From contig JACPQR010000181.1 in the NCBI GenBank assembly GCA_016190375.1, positions 1 through 52,819 of the forward strand: 52,819 nt of DNA, written 5' to 3'. The notes below the pieces were generated by a model that was given only the letters and a program-made list of their open reading frames with translations, was not told where the DNA came from and searched no databases. Numbering within the stretch: the first letter of the stretch is position 1; each line of letters opens with the position of its first letter. Positions 1 to 7,592 of this stretch are shown here, in pieces. Made by a program: the position numbers and the translations under genes. The DNA comes from Deltaproteobacteria bacterium. Its GTDB lineage: Bacteria; Myxococcota_A; Polyangia; JACPQR01.

Positions 1-118
1 AGGCGACAGGCGACAGGCAACTGGCAACTGGCAGCCGCCGGACGCACGCGCTGCTCGTCCGGGTCCGGAATTGCCCGTCGCCGGCTGCCTGTCGCCTGTT
101 GCCTGTTCGATCCCTGCC
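1..118. repeat. imperfect direct and inverted repeats
   Basis: Bases 1-37 hold short tandem units (gcgacag, then caactgg twice). Bases 82-106 carry an approximate reverse complement of this stretch, so the region could form an imperfect long hairpin around a GC-rich centre. It lies downstream of the minus-strand lipoprotein gene that ends at 251. It could be a dispersed intergenic repeat or part of a transcription end. No gene is convincing in bases 1-250. Confidence 0.4.
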
Positions 119-250
119 CATCCGGATCCCGGCTTGGCAAGAAACCGGATAGGCATGGTGCTCATGACCCTTTCATGGCAACCGCGCGTTTCGGAGACCG
201 ACCCGTGCCCCGGGAATCGGCCTCGAATGCCGCTGCCCGCCTGCCCCGCC

Positions 251-2161
251 TCACCGCCACTCGTGGTGATCGATTTCGAAACCCCAGCCGGTGACCGATG
301 AGTCCGACGTGAAGTGGACCTCGATCTTCGGGGGTAGCTCGTCGGTGGTGAGCTCGTTCAGGGTGCCCTCGTAGGCGGCGAGGACGCGGCCGGCGGCATC
401 CATGATCGTCACCTTGTCGTATCCCGACTCGGTCTCGAGCCGCGCGAAGTGCAGCCGCAGCGCGACCGCGCCCGCGGGCGCCTCGACGGTCCAGGTCCGA
501 TCGGTGCCGTCGGCGTACGGGTGCGCGCTCTCGATGACCTCCTCGACGCGCGTGTAGTCGCTGGCCGGCCGGGCCTGGGCGACGCAGCGCGACTCCTGCA
601 GATACCCGCTCGAGCTCGCCGTGGCGCGGCACTCGAACCCGTCGCCGCAACCGTCATCCGCGGTGCACTCGGGCGCGCACATGGTCTGCGCGGCGCGGAC
701 CACGCAGGCGCTTCCGCCCCCGCAATCCGCCGCGGCCTCGCATACCTGCCCGGTTGTCGCCGGGTCGGCGTACGGGTGCAGGTGCGGGTTGTCGTCGATT
801 CCATGCACGCCGTACAAGGCATTCGAGGACATCTCGCGAAGCATCGTCGAGTAGCGGTGCGGCTCGTGGTTGCCTTTCTTGTCCGTAGAGAACAGGAGCG
901 CGAACAGCGATCGCACGGTCTGGGTGCTCGCCGCATTCGACGGCGCCGTCGACGTGATGAGGTCCATGTACGCTCCGCCCGCCTTGGCCGGGTTCGCCTG
1001 CAGCGCCTGGCCGAGGTGATAGGTGTCGCAGCCCTCGGCGAGGATGATCTGGTAGCGGTTCGCGGGGATGTCCAGCGTCGGGAACTCGCTGTCGTCCAGA
1101 TCGCCCTCCTCGGTGCGCCGCCAGTTCGCGAGCGCGAAGCCGTAGAAGGGTCCGGAGTGGCCCGAGTAGGCGATTACGTCGCGCTGGCGGAAGCTGTCTC
1201 GCGCGAGGCTCTCGAGGAGCCGGCCGCCCGCGTCCGTATCGGGATCGCTGGCGGTGCCCGTCTTGCCGTAGATGATCCGCACCTCCACCCTCACCTCGCG
1301 GCCGTCCGCCTTGATCGTGCGGGTGAGTGGACCGGAGTCGTGGGCGAGCTGGTCGAAGCTCGAGACTCCCTCGGGCCGCGCGAACCCATGCGATACCAGC
1401 CAGTCGAAGATCTCGCGAGAGTGCGACACGTGGTAGGCGGCGTGGTAGTCCCAGCCGAAGTACAGGTCGATGTCGAGCACGCCGTCGGCGACGAGCGCGC
1501 GGTAGTCCGGCCACGCGTCGAGGGACATCTGCTCGACGTCGATGGTCAACGGGAGCCGCTCGATCCGCTCGGGCGCCAGGCTCGAGGGATCGAAGCCGTC
1601 CCATGGAGCGCTGCGGTACCACTCGTGGTTCGTCTCGAGCCTCGCGAGCTCGTCGTTCGAGGGGTTGCCCATCACCAGCTCGAAGGCGCGGCTTCCGTCG
1701 GGATTCGTGGTGAGCGGCACCTCGGACAACAGGTCGCGTTCGCCGCCGACGAGCAGTTCGACGTCGTACTCCCACGTGAGCGGCGCTCCTTCGACGGCGC
1801 GTGCGGCGGCGGACTTGTACGAACCGTCGCGCACCATCGCGCCGTAGCCACCGTACGTTTTGTTCGATGCGTCGCTGTCCTTCTCCATGAGGTACTGGTT
1901 CAGGAACCATCCGATCGCGATGTTCTTCAGGCCCATCAGCTCGTGAACCCGGGCCTCGACAGCCTCCGGGCTCGCGCTCGCGAGCTCGGCCTCGAGGGTG
2001 ACCCGCGGCGAACCTCGCAGGACGTACTCCTGGCCGGTGAGGCTGAGGAAGTCGTCCTCCTTACCGTCCTCGACCACGAACGGGAGCGTCCCGTCCTCCG
2101 GCCCCGCGACGCATCCCCCGAACGCCCCGAGGACCGCCAGAATGGTGACGAGCTTGCGCAT
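251..2161 (-). CDS. lipoprotein, caspase-fold-like centre and CUB-like C-terminus
   Basis: Predicted 636-residue exported lipoprotein with a short hydrophobic leader and a lipobox ending at Cys17. The centre shows a clan CD-like arrangement: a hydrophobic strand ending in YSGHSG (His335), then a strand ending in ILAEGC (Cys378). This resembles the His/Cys dyad of caspase and gingipain-type proteases. Residues about 474-527 are Cys-rich with a myxobacterial CxxxxDCGGG pattern. Residues about 535-636 resemble a CUB domain, with YDKVTIMD and SDSSVTGWGF motifs. The start is supported by a ggaggt-like ribosome site just upstream on the minus strand. It stands alone in the window. The protease assignment is inference from motif spacing; the lipoprotein call is firm. 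Confidence 0.85.
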   Translation of the reverse strand: MRKLVTILAVLGAFGGCVAGPEDGTLPFVVEDGKEDDFLSLTGQEYVLRGSPRVTLEAELASASPEAVEARVHELMGLKNIAIGWFLNQYLMEKDSDASNKTYGGYGAMVRDGSYKSAAARAVEGAPLTWEYDVELLVGGERDLLSEVPLTTNPDGSRAFELVMGNPSNDELARLETNHEWYRSAPWDGFDPSSLAPERIERLPLTIDVEQMSLDAWPDYRALVADGVLDIDLYFGWDYHAAYHVSHSREIFDWLVSHGFARPEGVSSFDQLAHDSGPLTRTIKADGREVRVEVRIIYGKTGTASDPDTDAGGRLLESLARDSFRQRDVIAYSGHSGPFYGFALANWRRTEEGDLDDSEFPTLDIPANRYQIILAEGCDTYHLGQALQANPAKAGGAYMDLITSTAPSNAASTQTVRSLFALLFSTDKKGNHEPHRYSTMLREMSSNALYGVHGIDDNPHLHPYADPATTGQVCEAAADCGGGSACVVRAAQTMCAPECTADDGCGDGFECRATASSSGYLQESRCVAQARPASDYTRVEEVIESAHPYADGTDRTWTVEAPAGAVALRLHFARLETESGYDKVTIMDAAGRVLAAYEGTLNELTTDELPPKIEVHFTSDSSVTGWGFEIDHHEWR

Positions 2162-2385
2162 GCGGGGGACCTCCCTTGCCGCCTGGCGTCAAGCAAGAGC
2201 GACACCAGGGGCACCCATGTTTGGTTTCAGCTAGTTACGGCGCTCGAGTCGCCTCCGAGAGCGACAGGGGGCGGCCACTGTCCTGGCCATGGGCTCGGAG
2301 GCCGGCGCGTCTCGCTGGAGAATCGCGGCACTGGGCCCGGCCCGATCGAATCGCGCGGTTGTGTCTGAGAGCCCTGTAGTTTCGC

Positions 2386-3609
2386 TTACTTCTGCACCGG
2401 GTGCGTGTCCCCGATCACTCCGAACTGTTTGCCGAACTTCTCGAGGAGGTCGAGGGCGCGGTCGATGTCTTCGCGGCTGTGACCGCGCGTGATGTTGACG
2501 CGGAGGCGCTCCTCGCCCTTCTTCACGGCGGGATAGGTGATCGGGACCATCAGGACGCCGAACTCGAGGAGCGCGAGGTGCATGAGCAGGGTCTTCGTCT
2601 CGTCCTTGCACATCACCGGCATGATGTGGGTGTTCGAGTGGCCGAGGTCGAAGCCCATGGCGATCAGCCGGCCGCGGGCGTAGGCGGCCTTCTCGCGCAG
2701 ATCGGCGACCATGGCGGGGCCGTCGGCCTCGAGCATGTCGAGGATCGTCGAGGCGGCGGCGACGATCGGGACGGGCAGTGACGCGCTGAAGAGGAACGAG
2801 CGAGCCTGGTGCTGCACGTGCTCGACCACCTCGGTCGTGCCCAGGAGAATCCCGCCGATGCCGCCGAAGGTCTTCGAGAAGGTCGAGACCAGCACTGCGA
2901 CCTTGCCTCCGAGGTCGAGCTCCTCGACGAGCCCCGTGCCCCTCGCGCCGAGCGTGCCCGTTCCGTGCGCGTCGTCCACGACGAGCACGGCCTCGTGCGC
3001 CGCACAGACCTCGACGATCTCCGCGAGCTTCGCGGTGTCACCGTCGAGGGAGTAGATGCCCTCGACGAGGACGAGCGCGTTCTTGCGCTCGCGCGTCCTG
3101 AGCACGCGGTCGAGGCTCTTGACCGAGTTGTGGTTGAAGAAGCGGACCTCGGGCTGTCGCGTCGGCACGCCGGCCGCCAGGAACGTCCCGTCGAGGATGC
3201 AGGCGTGGCTGAGGTTGTCGAGCGCCAGCGTCACGTCCTTGTCTGCGAGGCTCACGATCGTCCCGACCATCGCCTGGTAGCCGGTCGTGAACAGGAGCGC
3301 CTTCTCGTAGCCGAACCACTTCGCGAGCCGCCTCTCCAGCTCCACGTGCGCCACGGTCGTGGCCTGCACGCGCGAGCTGGACAGACCGCAAGCGAAGCGG
3401 TCGACGGCCTCGTGCGCCGCCTCCTTCACCTTCGCGTGGTTGGTCAGACCGAGGTAGTCGTTCGAGCTGAAGTTGACGATGGGCTTGCCCGCGATCGTCG
3501 TGTGCAGCCCCCCCGTCTCGAACTCGCGGAAGTACGGGTACACGCCCATCTCGCGCGCCTCGCGGACCCGTGCCAGCTCCTCGTGCGCCTTGACGTCGAT
3601 CCAGGACAT
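2386..3609 (-). CDS. alpha-oxoamine synthase, serine palmitoyltransferase-like
   Basis: A 407-residue fold-type I PLP enzyme of the alpha-oxoamine synthase family (KBL, BioF, ALAS, SPT). These enzymes decarboxylatively condense an amino acid with an acyl thioester. Visible residues are the PLP-stacking His135 (NLSHA), the DDAH motif at 212-215 and the PLP-binding Lys246 in STFSKTFGGIGG. The ARSFLFSASLP segment and the early YPYFREFE segment are closer to serine palmitoyltransferase than to BioF. The start at 3609 gives MSWID and normal family length. The gene lies 23 bp downstream of a degenerate ketosynthase in the same minus-strand operon. The divergent arm encodes two ACPs, so the acyl donor may be acyl-ACP, as in some bacterial SPTs. 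The amino acid substrate cannot be read from sequence. Confidence 0.93.
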   Translation of the reverse strand: MSWIDVKAHEELARVREAREMGVYPYFREFETGGLHTTIAGKPIVNFSSNDYLGLTNHAKVKEAAHEAVDRFACGLSSSRVQATTVAHVELERRLAKWFGYEKALLFTTGYQAMVGTIVSLADKDVTLALDNLSHACILDGTFLAAGVPTRQPEVRFFNHNSVKSLDRVLRTRERKNALVLVEGIYSLDGDTAKLAEIVEVCAAHEAVLVVDDAHGTGTLGARGTGLVEELDLGGKVAVLVSTFSKTFGGIGGILLGTTEVVEHVQHQARSFLFSASLPVPIVAAASTILDMLEADGPAMVADLREKAAYARGRLIAMGFDLGHSNTHIMPVMCKDETKTLLMHLALLEFGVLMVPITYPAVKKGEERLRVNITRGHSREDIDRALDLLEKFGKQFGVIGDTHPVQK

Positions 3610-3632
3610 GCCTTGCTCCAGACGGAAGGTGC

Positions 3633-4841
3633 CTACGCGGACCCTCGAGCACAACTCCTGAGCACGACGGCCGAGGCGGTGCCATGAAAGCCGAGGGCAA
3701 CGACCATGACGGCGCGCGTCTCGCGCGGAGCGCGGCCTCTCACGATGCGGGCGGGGGTGACGCCGCCCAGCCACCCGATGGCCGCGGCCATCCCCATCGC
3801 GCCGGTGGCTCCGAGCGTCTCGCCCATGAGCGCCTTGGGAGCGGCGACGCACACGTCGGGACCGAAGACCTCCGCCAGCGCCGCGAGCTCCGGCGCGTCG
3901 AGCGCTGGATAGCCGCTCACGCTGGCGGCCACGACGTCGATCTGCTCGGGCGACATGCTCGCATCCTCGAGGGCGGCGCGGGCGGCCTGGGCCGTCGCGA
4001 GCGAGGAGGCGTGGATGATCAGCACCTCCGACGAGGGCGGCTCGAACGCGGTCCCGTAGCCCACGATCTGCGCGAAGGCCTTCGCGCCGCGGGCCCGCGC
4101 GCCACCCGGAGGCTCCAGGACCGCGAACGCGGCACCCTCGCCGAGGAGCATCCCGCGGGCCGCCGACTCTCCGGGCAGGTAAGGAGCGCCATTCGGCACG
4201 AGCGCGCCGAGCTGGTGGAACGCGACGTAGATGGCCTCGCTGAGCGCCTCCGCGCCGCCGACGAGCAACGCCTCGGCGCGACCGCAGGCGAAGTGCATGT
4301 CCGCACAGAGCACGGCGTCGAGGCCGCCGGGGTTGCCGTTCGAAACCGTCACGTTGAGCGCCTGCAGGTCTTCCCAGATGCTCGCGTAGCCCGCGGCGCT
4401 GTTGATCACGGTGTTCGGGAACTTCGCCGGGTTCAGGTAGCGCGGGTTCTCGAGCATGGCCACTCGGTCGAGCTCGGTGATCGCCTCGAAGCTCCCGTAC
4501 GCGGTCGACGCGCAGATGCCGACGCGGTCGGGGCCGAGCGCAAGCCAATGGCCGTCCTTGCGCAGACCGGCGTCCTGGGCCGCGAGCTTGGTCGCGACGA
4601 CGGTGAGCGCCGTGAGCCGATCCATGTTCCTCAGGCCCTTGTCGCCGAGCCACGTCTTGGCGTCGAACCCCCGCACCTGCGCCGCGCGAATGCCGCCGTA
4701 TGCGGCCGCGTCGAAGGTCTCTGCCGGGCCCTCGAAGCCGCACGGGCCCTGCCCGGCGCGCGTCAGTCCCTCGACGAACGCCTCCTTGCCCACGCCGAGC
4801 GGCGAGACGATCCCGAGCCCGGTCACCTCGAGCGGCCTCAT
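3633..4841 (-). CDS. degenerate ketosynthase, KS-beta/chain-length-factor-like
   Basis: A 402-residue protein with the thiolase-fold layout of FabF-type ketosynthases but without the catalytic set. The nucleophile Cys position is Asn170 (SNGNPGG). The first active-site His (NAHGTGT in the neighbour) is Ser307. Lys336 is kept, and the second His is Glu341 (MGETLGA). Loss of the nucleophile beside an intact ketosynthase is the pattern of KS-beta or chain-length factors in type II polyketide systems, which heterodimerise with the active subunit and shape the chain-length tunnel. Its ATG overlaps the stop of the intact ketosynthase gene by four bases (ATGA), which suggests translational coupling and equimolar synthesis. 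The family fold is secure; the chain-length-factor role is inferred. Confidence 0.9.
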   Translation of the reverse strand: MRPLEVTGLGIVSPLGVGKEAFVEGLTRAGQGPCGFEGPAETFDAAAYGGIRAAQVRGFDAKTWLGDKGLRNMDRLTALTVVATKLAAQDAGLRKDGHWLALGPDRVGICASTAYGSFEAITELDRVAMLENPRYLNPAKFPNTVINSAAGYASIWEDLQALNVTVSNGNPGGLDAVLCADMHFACGRAEALLVGGAEALSEAIYVAFHQLGALVPNGAPYLPGESAARGMLLGEGAAFAVLEPPGGARARGAKAFAQIVGYGTAFEPPSSEVLIIHASSLATAQAARAALEDASMSPEQIDVVAASVSGYPALDAPELAALAEVFGPDVCVAAPKALMGETLGATGAMGMAAAIGWLGGVTPARIVRGRAPRETRAVMVVALGFHGTASAVVLRSCARGSA

Positions 4842-6079
4842 GCGGCGAGCCTGCGTGGAGGCGGCAGCCGCCCCACCTTCGCGAAGATCGACACGGCGTC
4901 GTAGCCGCCGAACGCGAGCGAGTTGTTGACGACGATGTCGGCCGGGCCCTTGCGAGCCTGGTTCGCGACGACGGCGACGGGACACTCGGGATCGGGCACC
5001 TCGTAGCCGATCGTCGGCGGGTAGATCCCGGTCTTGATCGTGAGGACGCAGGCGACCGACTCGAGGGCGCTGGACGCGCCCATCGTGTGCCCGATCATGC
5101 TCTTGCAGCTCGACATCGGCACGGGGCGGTCGCCGAAGACCTCGCGGGTCGCCTTGGACTCGATCACGTCGTTCGCGTGCGTGCCCGTGCCGTGCGCGTT
5201 GATGAAGTCGACCTCGTGCGGGTCGATCCCGGCCTCGGCCAGGGCGCGCCGGGTCGCGGCCACGGTCCCGGTGCCCTCGGGGTGCGGTCGCGTGATGTGG
5301 TAGGCGTCGCAGGCCAGCCCGTAGCCCCCGAACTCGGCGACCGCGTCCGCGCCGCGCTCGATGACGTGCTCCTCGCTCTCGAGGACGAGCATCGCGGCTC
5401 CCTCGCCCAGGATCAGCCCCTGGCGGTTCTTGTCGAACGGCTGGCAGCGCTCGGGCGCGATCGCGCCGAGGCGCGCGAACCCGGCGAACTGGAGCTGCTG
5501 GATGATCTCGACGCCGCCCGCGATCGCCACGTCGGCGCGCCCCGTCCGGATCAGATCCGCGGCGAGGCCGATCGCGTAGTTCCCCGCGGCGCAGGCGCCG
5601 GGCAGCGTGAGCAGGGCGCCGCGAGCTCCGAGCGAGCGCGCGACGTGGATCGGCAACAGGCTCCACCCGCAGCGGGCGATGATCTTCGCGTCGACCGCCT
5701 CGCGCCCCTTCTGGATCCAGGCATGCTCGAGCCCCTCGATGTCCTTCGCCTCGCCCATCGTCGTGCCGATGATCACGGCCAGACGGCCGGCCGGCACCGA
5801 CGCGGGGCCCAGGCGCGCGTCCACGGTCGCCATCCGTGCGGCCGCCAGCGTGAACGCGCCGCAGCGTCCGGTCCTTCGGGCCTCCGCCGCGGTCAGGAAG
5901 TCGCGCGGGCGAAAGTCCTTGATCTCGGAGGCGTAGTTTCTTCCGAGGTCGGTCGTGTCGAAGCCCTCGACCGGCGTGACCGCGCTCCTTCCGGCGGTGA
6001 GCGATTCCCAGAACGCCTTGCAGCCATGGCCGGCCGAGCTGATGATTCCCATTCCCGTGACGAGGACCCGACGCGTCAT
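4838..6079 (-). CDS. beta-ketoacyl-ACP synthase II-type, active KS-alpha
   Basis: A 413-residue FabF-type condensing enzyme. It has the complete Cys-His-His triad: Cys163 in PGACAAGN, His296 in NAHGTGT, and Lys326/His331 in CKSMIGHTMGA. It also has the late NNSLAFGG loop. It should elongate acyl-ACP with malonyl-ACP in the cytoplasm. The ATG at 6079 was preferred to upstream in-frame codons because it gives the usual MTRRVLVTGMG opening. A promoter-like pair sits a few bases upstream, implying a very short leader. It is the first gene of a minus-strand operon with the inactive ketosynthase and the PLP synthase. The paired dead homologue suggests a dedicated secondary or special-lipid pathway rather than housekeeping fatty acid synthesis. 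Confidence 0.95.
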   Translation of the reverse strand: MTRRVLVTGMGIISSAGHGCKAFWESLTAGRSAVTPVEGFDTTDLGRNYASEIKDFRPRDFLTAAEARRTGRCGAFTLAAARMATVDARLGPASVPAGRLAVIIGTTMGEAKDIEGLEHAWIQKGREAVDAKIIARCGWSLLPIHVARSLGARGALLTLPGACAAGNYAIGLAADLIRTGRADVAIAGGVEIIQQLQFAGFARLGAIAPERCQPFDKNRQGLILGEGAAMLVLESEEHVIERGADAVAEFGGYGLACDAYHITRPHPEGTGTVAATRRALAEAGIDPHEVDFINAHGTGTHANDVIESKATREVFGDRPVPMSSCKSMIGHTMGASSALESVACVLTIKTGIYPPTIGYEVPDPECPVAVVANQARKGPADIVVNNSLAFGGYDAVSIFAKVGRLPPPRRLAA

Positions 6080-6089
6080 CGATCGCGCT

Positions 6090-6118
6090 CTATAACGCGA
6101 GCGAGCACCCGATCGCAA
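6090..6118 (-). promoter_or_regulatory. putative sigma70-type promoter for the KS operon
   Basis: On the minus strand TTGCGA (6113-6118) and TTATAG (6090-6095) are separated by 17 bases. Transcription would begin about 4-6 bases before the ATG at 6079, so the message would be nearly leaderless. The two elements stand out in a GC-rich background, but no experiment supports them. Confidence 0.45.
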
Positions 6119-6157
6119 TCGTCGCCGCACTGCGTAACGGCTTATGCACCGGGTTTT

Positions 6158-6179
6158 TCCGACCCTCGTCCGACCCTCG
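6158..6179. repeat. 11-bp tandem direct repeat, possible operator
   Basis: Two exact adjacent copies of tccgaccctcg occupy 6158-6168 and 6169-6179, five bases before the -35-like TTGACA of the plus-strand arm. One helical-turn spacing next to a promoter is typical of an activator or repressor site. No regulator gene lies in the cluster. Confidence 0.4.
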
Positions 6180-6184
6180 CCCGC

Positions 6185-6214
6185 TTGACACCGCATGGGG
6201 TCGGTCGCTATTGG
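6185..6214 (+). promoter_or_regulatory. putative promoter for the ACP-desaturase-ACP arm
   Basis: A perfect TTGACA (6185-6190) is followed after 18 bases by TATTGG (6209-6214), upstream of the ATG at 6243. Together with the minus-strand promoter at 6090-6118 it forms a bidirectional control region of about 160 bases. Confidence 0.5.
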
Positions 6215-6242
6215 ACGGTCCCTGGGTGGTGAGGCGAAGCAA

Positions 6243-6488
6243 ATGAAGAACCGATCCGAGCTGATCGCCCTGTTCGAACGGAAGGCGACCGAGGTCGCTG
6301 AGCGCGAGATCAAGGGAGTCGACGAGTCGACCGTCATGAGTGCCCTGGGGATCGACTCCCTCGGGATGCTCGAGCTGGTCGGGACGATGGAGAAGGAGCT
6401 CGGGATCCACATACCTGACGACCAGCTCGTCGGGTTGACCACGATCAAGGATCTCATCGAGCTCATCGAGGAGCGCGCGGCGGCCTGA
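6243..6488 (+). CDS. acyl carrier protein (first)
   Basis: An 81-residue ACP with the phosphopantetheine attachment Ser39 in LGIDSLGMLE, followed by the helical V-T-KDLIEL pattern of carrier proteins. It should carry acyl intermediates as thioesters in the cytoplasm. The ATG at 6243 was chosen over an upstream in-frame ATG because it gives normal ACP length and has a gaggcg-type ribosome site at proper distance. One base separates its stop from the desaturase ATG, so the two are co-translated. It lies in the divergent arm opposite the two ketosynthases and the PLP synthase and is the likely chain carrier for that pathway. Confidence 0.92.
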   Translation: MKNRSELIALFERKATEVAEREIKGVDESTVMSALGIDSLGMLELVGTMEKELGIHIPDDQLVGLTTIKDLIELIEERAAA

Positions 6489-6489
6489 G

Positions 6490-7362
6490 ATGGGCGATTC
6501 ACGTCTCGCCGAGAAGGTGTACCGCGCGTACGCGACGTTCTTCGATCAGGCGGAGGCGGAGCGGCGCTGGAACCCCTACCGCGACGTTCCCTGGGGCGAG
6601 ATCAACCGCGAGGTCTCCGACGATCTCATCCTGGTCGCCGAGACGTTCTGCGCCGTGGAGAGCTACTTGCCGGACTACGTCGCGAAGGGCATCAACCTCG
6701 TGCGCAAGAGCTTCGGTCAGGCGTGGTTCGCGGCGAACTGGGCCTACGAGGAGTCGAAGCACTCGATCGCGCTGCAGGAGTACCTGGTTCGGTCCGGGCG
6801 CCGAACCGAGGAGCAGATGTTCGACCTGCAGGACCGGCTCAAGGAGCTCGAGTGGAAGCTGCCTTTCGAGACGGCTCGTCAGATGACGATCTACGGGTGC
6901 TTCCAGGAGATGGCGACGTTCTACATCTACGTCCGCCAGGAGGCACGCGCACAGACAGAGGGCGACGGGGCGCTCAGGACGATCTTCCGCCTGAACGCGC
7001 GCGACGAGATCGCCCACACCCACTTCTACGAGGACGTCGTCAAGCTCCTCCTGGAGGAGGACCGCGCCGGGACGCTCGCCGACATCGCCCTCGTGACGCG
7101 GGGCTTCCGCATGCCCGCGGCGGACCTCGTCCCCGAGTACGACGAGCGCGTGGCCGTGATGCGCGAGGCCGGCATCGACAGGGACACGTTCCTGCAGAAG
7201 GTCTACTTCCCCGTGCTCAAGTACCTCGGCGTGACCCGCAGGGAGCTGGTCGAGGCCGCCGAGGCGGACCGGAAACCAAGGACGGCCCAGCCGTATCGGA
7301 CAGGAGAAATCGAGACATGGCGCACGACGACCCTGGGAAGTCCCCGACGGGGGAAGACCTGA
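6490..7362 (+). CDS. acyl-ACP desaturase-like diiron protein
   Basis: A 290-residue all-helical ferritin-like protein that matches the soluble acyl-ACP desaturase family. Likely iron ligands are Glu57 (AVESYLP), Glu88 and His91 (EESKH), Glu140 (CFQEMATF, very close to the plant SFQERATF motif) and Glu173/His176 (RDEIAH). Family enzymes use O2 and reduced ferredoxin to place a cis double bond in an ACP-bound acyl chain. It lies between two ACP genes, which fits an ACP-bound substrate. Its last 46 bases overlap the start of the second ACP in another frame. Related diiron N-oxygenases (AurF type) are an alternative, but the second Glu context favours a desaturase. Confidence 0.85.
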   Translation: MGDSRLAEKVYRAYATFFDQAEAERRWNPYRDVPWGEINREVSDDLILVAETFCAVESYLPDYVAKGINLVRKSFGQAWFAANWAYEESKHSIALQEYLVRSGRRTEEQMFDLQDRLKELEWKLPFETARQMTIYGCFQEMATFYIYVRQEARAQTEGDGALRTIFRLNARDEIAHTHFYEDVVKLLLEEDRAGTLADIALVTRGFRMPAADLVPEYDERVAVMREAGIDRDTFLQKVYFPVLKYLGVTRRELVEAAEADRKPRTAQPYRTGEIETWRTTTLGSPRRGKT

Positions 7363-7592
7363 AGCAAGAGATGCGCGAGATCATCTGCGAGATCACCGAG
7401 CTCGACGAGCTGGCGGACGACGCCGAGTTCAAGGAGCTCGGCGTGGACTCGATGACGGCGATCGAGATCGTCAGCGCCCTCGAGCGCAAGTACGGGATCC
7501 AGGTGCCGGAGGCGGAGCTCATCCAGCTCACGACGCTCAACAAGTCGTTCGCGCTGGTGCAGCAGAAGCTCGCCGCGAAGCCCGCCGCCTGA
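7317..7592 (+). CDS. acyl carrier protein (second)
   Basis: A 91-residue carrier protein with attachment Ser45 in LGVDSMTAIE and an Ala-rich C-terminus. The start at 7317 is inside the end of the desaturase gene. It is supported by a caggag ribosome site and by the carrier-protein fold beginning soon after it. It differs clearly from the first ACP in length and helix II sequence. The cluster therefore carries two non-identical ACPs, perhaps for two partners (condensation/desaturation and off-loading by the PLP synthase). It ends directly against the convergent acetyltransferase gene with no spacer. Confidence 0.92.
   Translation: MAHDDPGKSPTGEDLKQEMREIICEITELDELADDAEFKELGVDSMTAIEIVSALERKYGIQVPEAELIQLTTLNKSFALVQQKLAAKPAA

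Noticed and set aside
449..2368. Long plus-strand open frame (639 codons) opposite the lipoprotein gene
   Set aside because: It is antisense to a gene with a clear lipobox and domains, is rich in Arg/Ala/Val as expected for a GC-rich shadow frame, and has no recognisable domain.
2386..4743. One 785-residue minus-strand frame covering both the PLP synthase and part of the ketosynthase
   Set aside because: The first half is an out-of-frame reading of the ketosynthase gene; the PLP enzyme starts properly at 3609.
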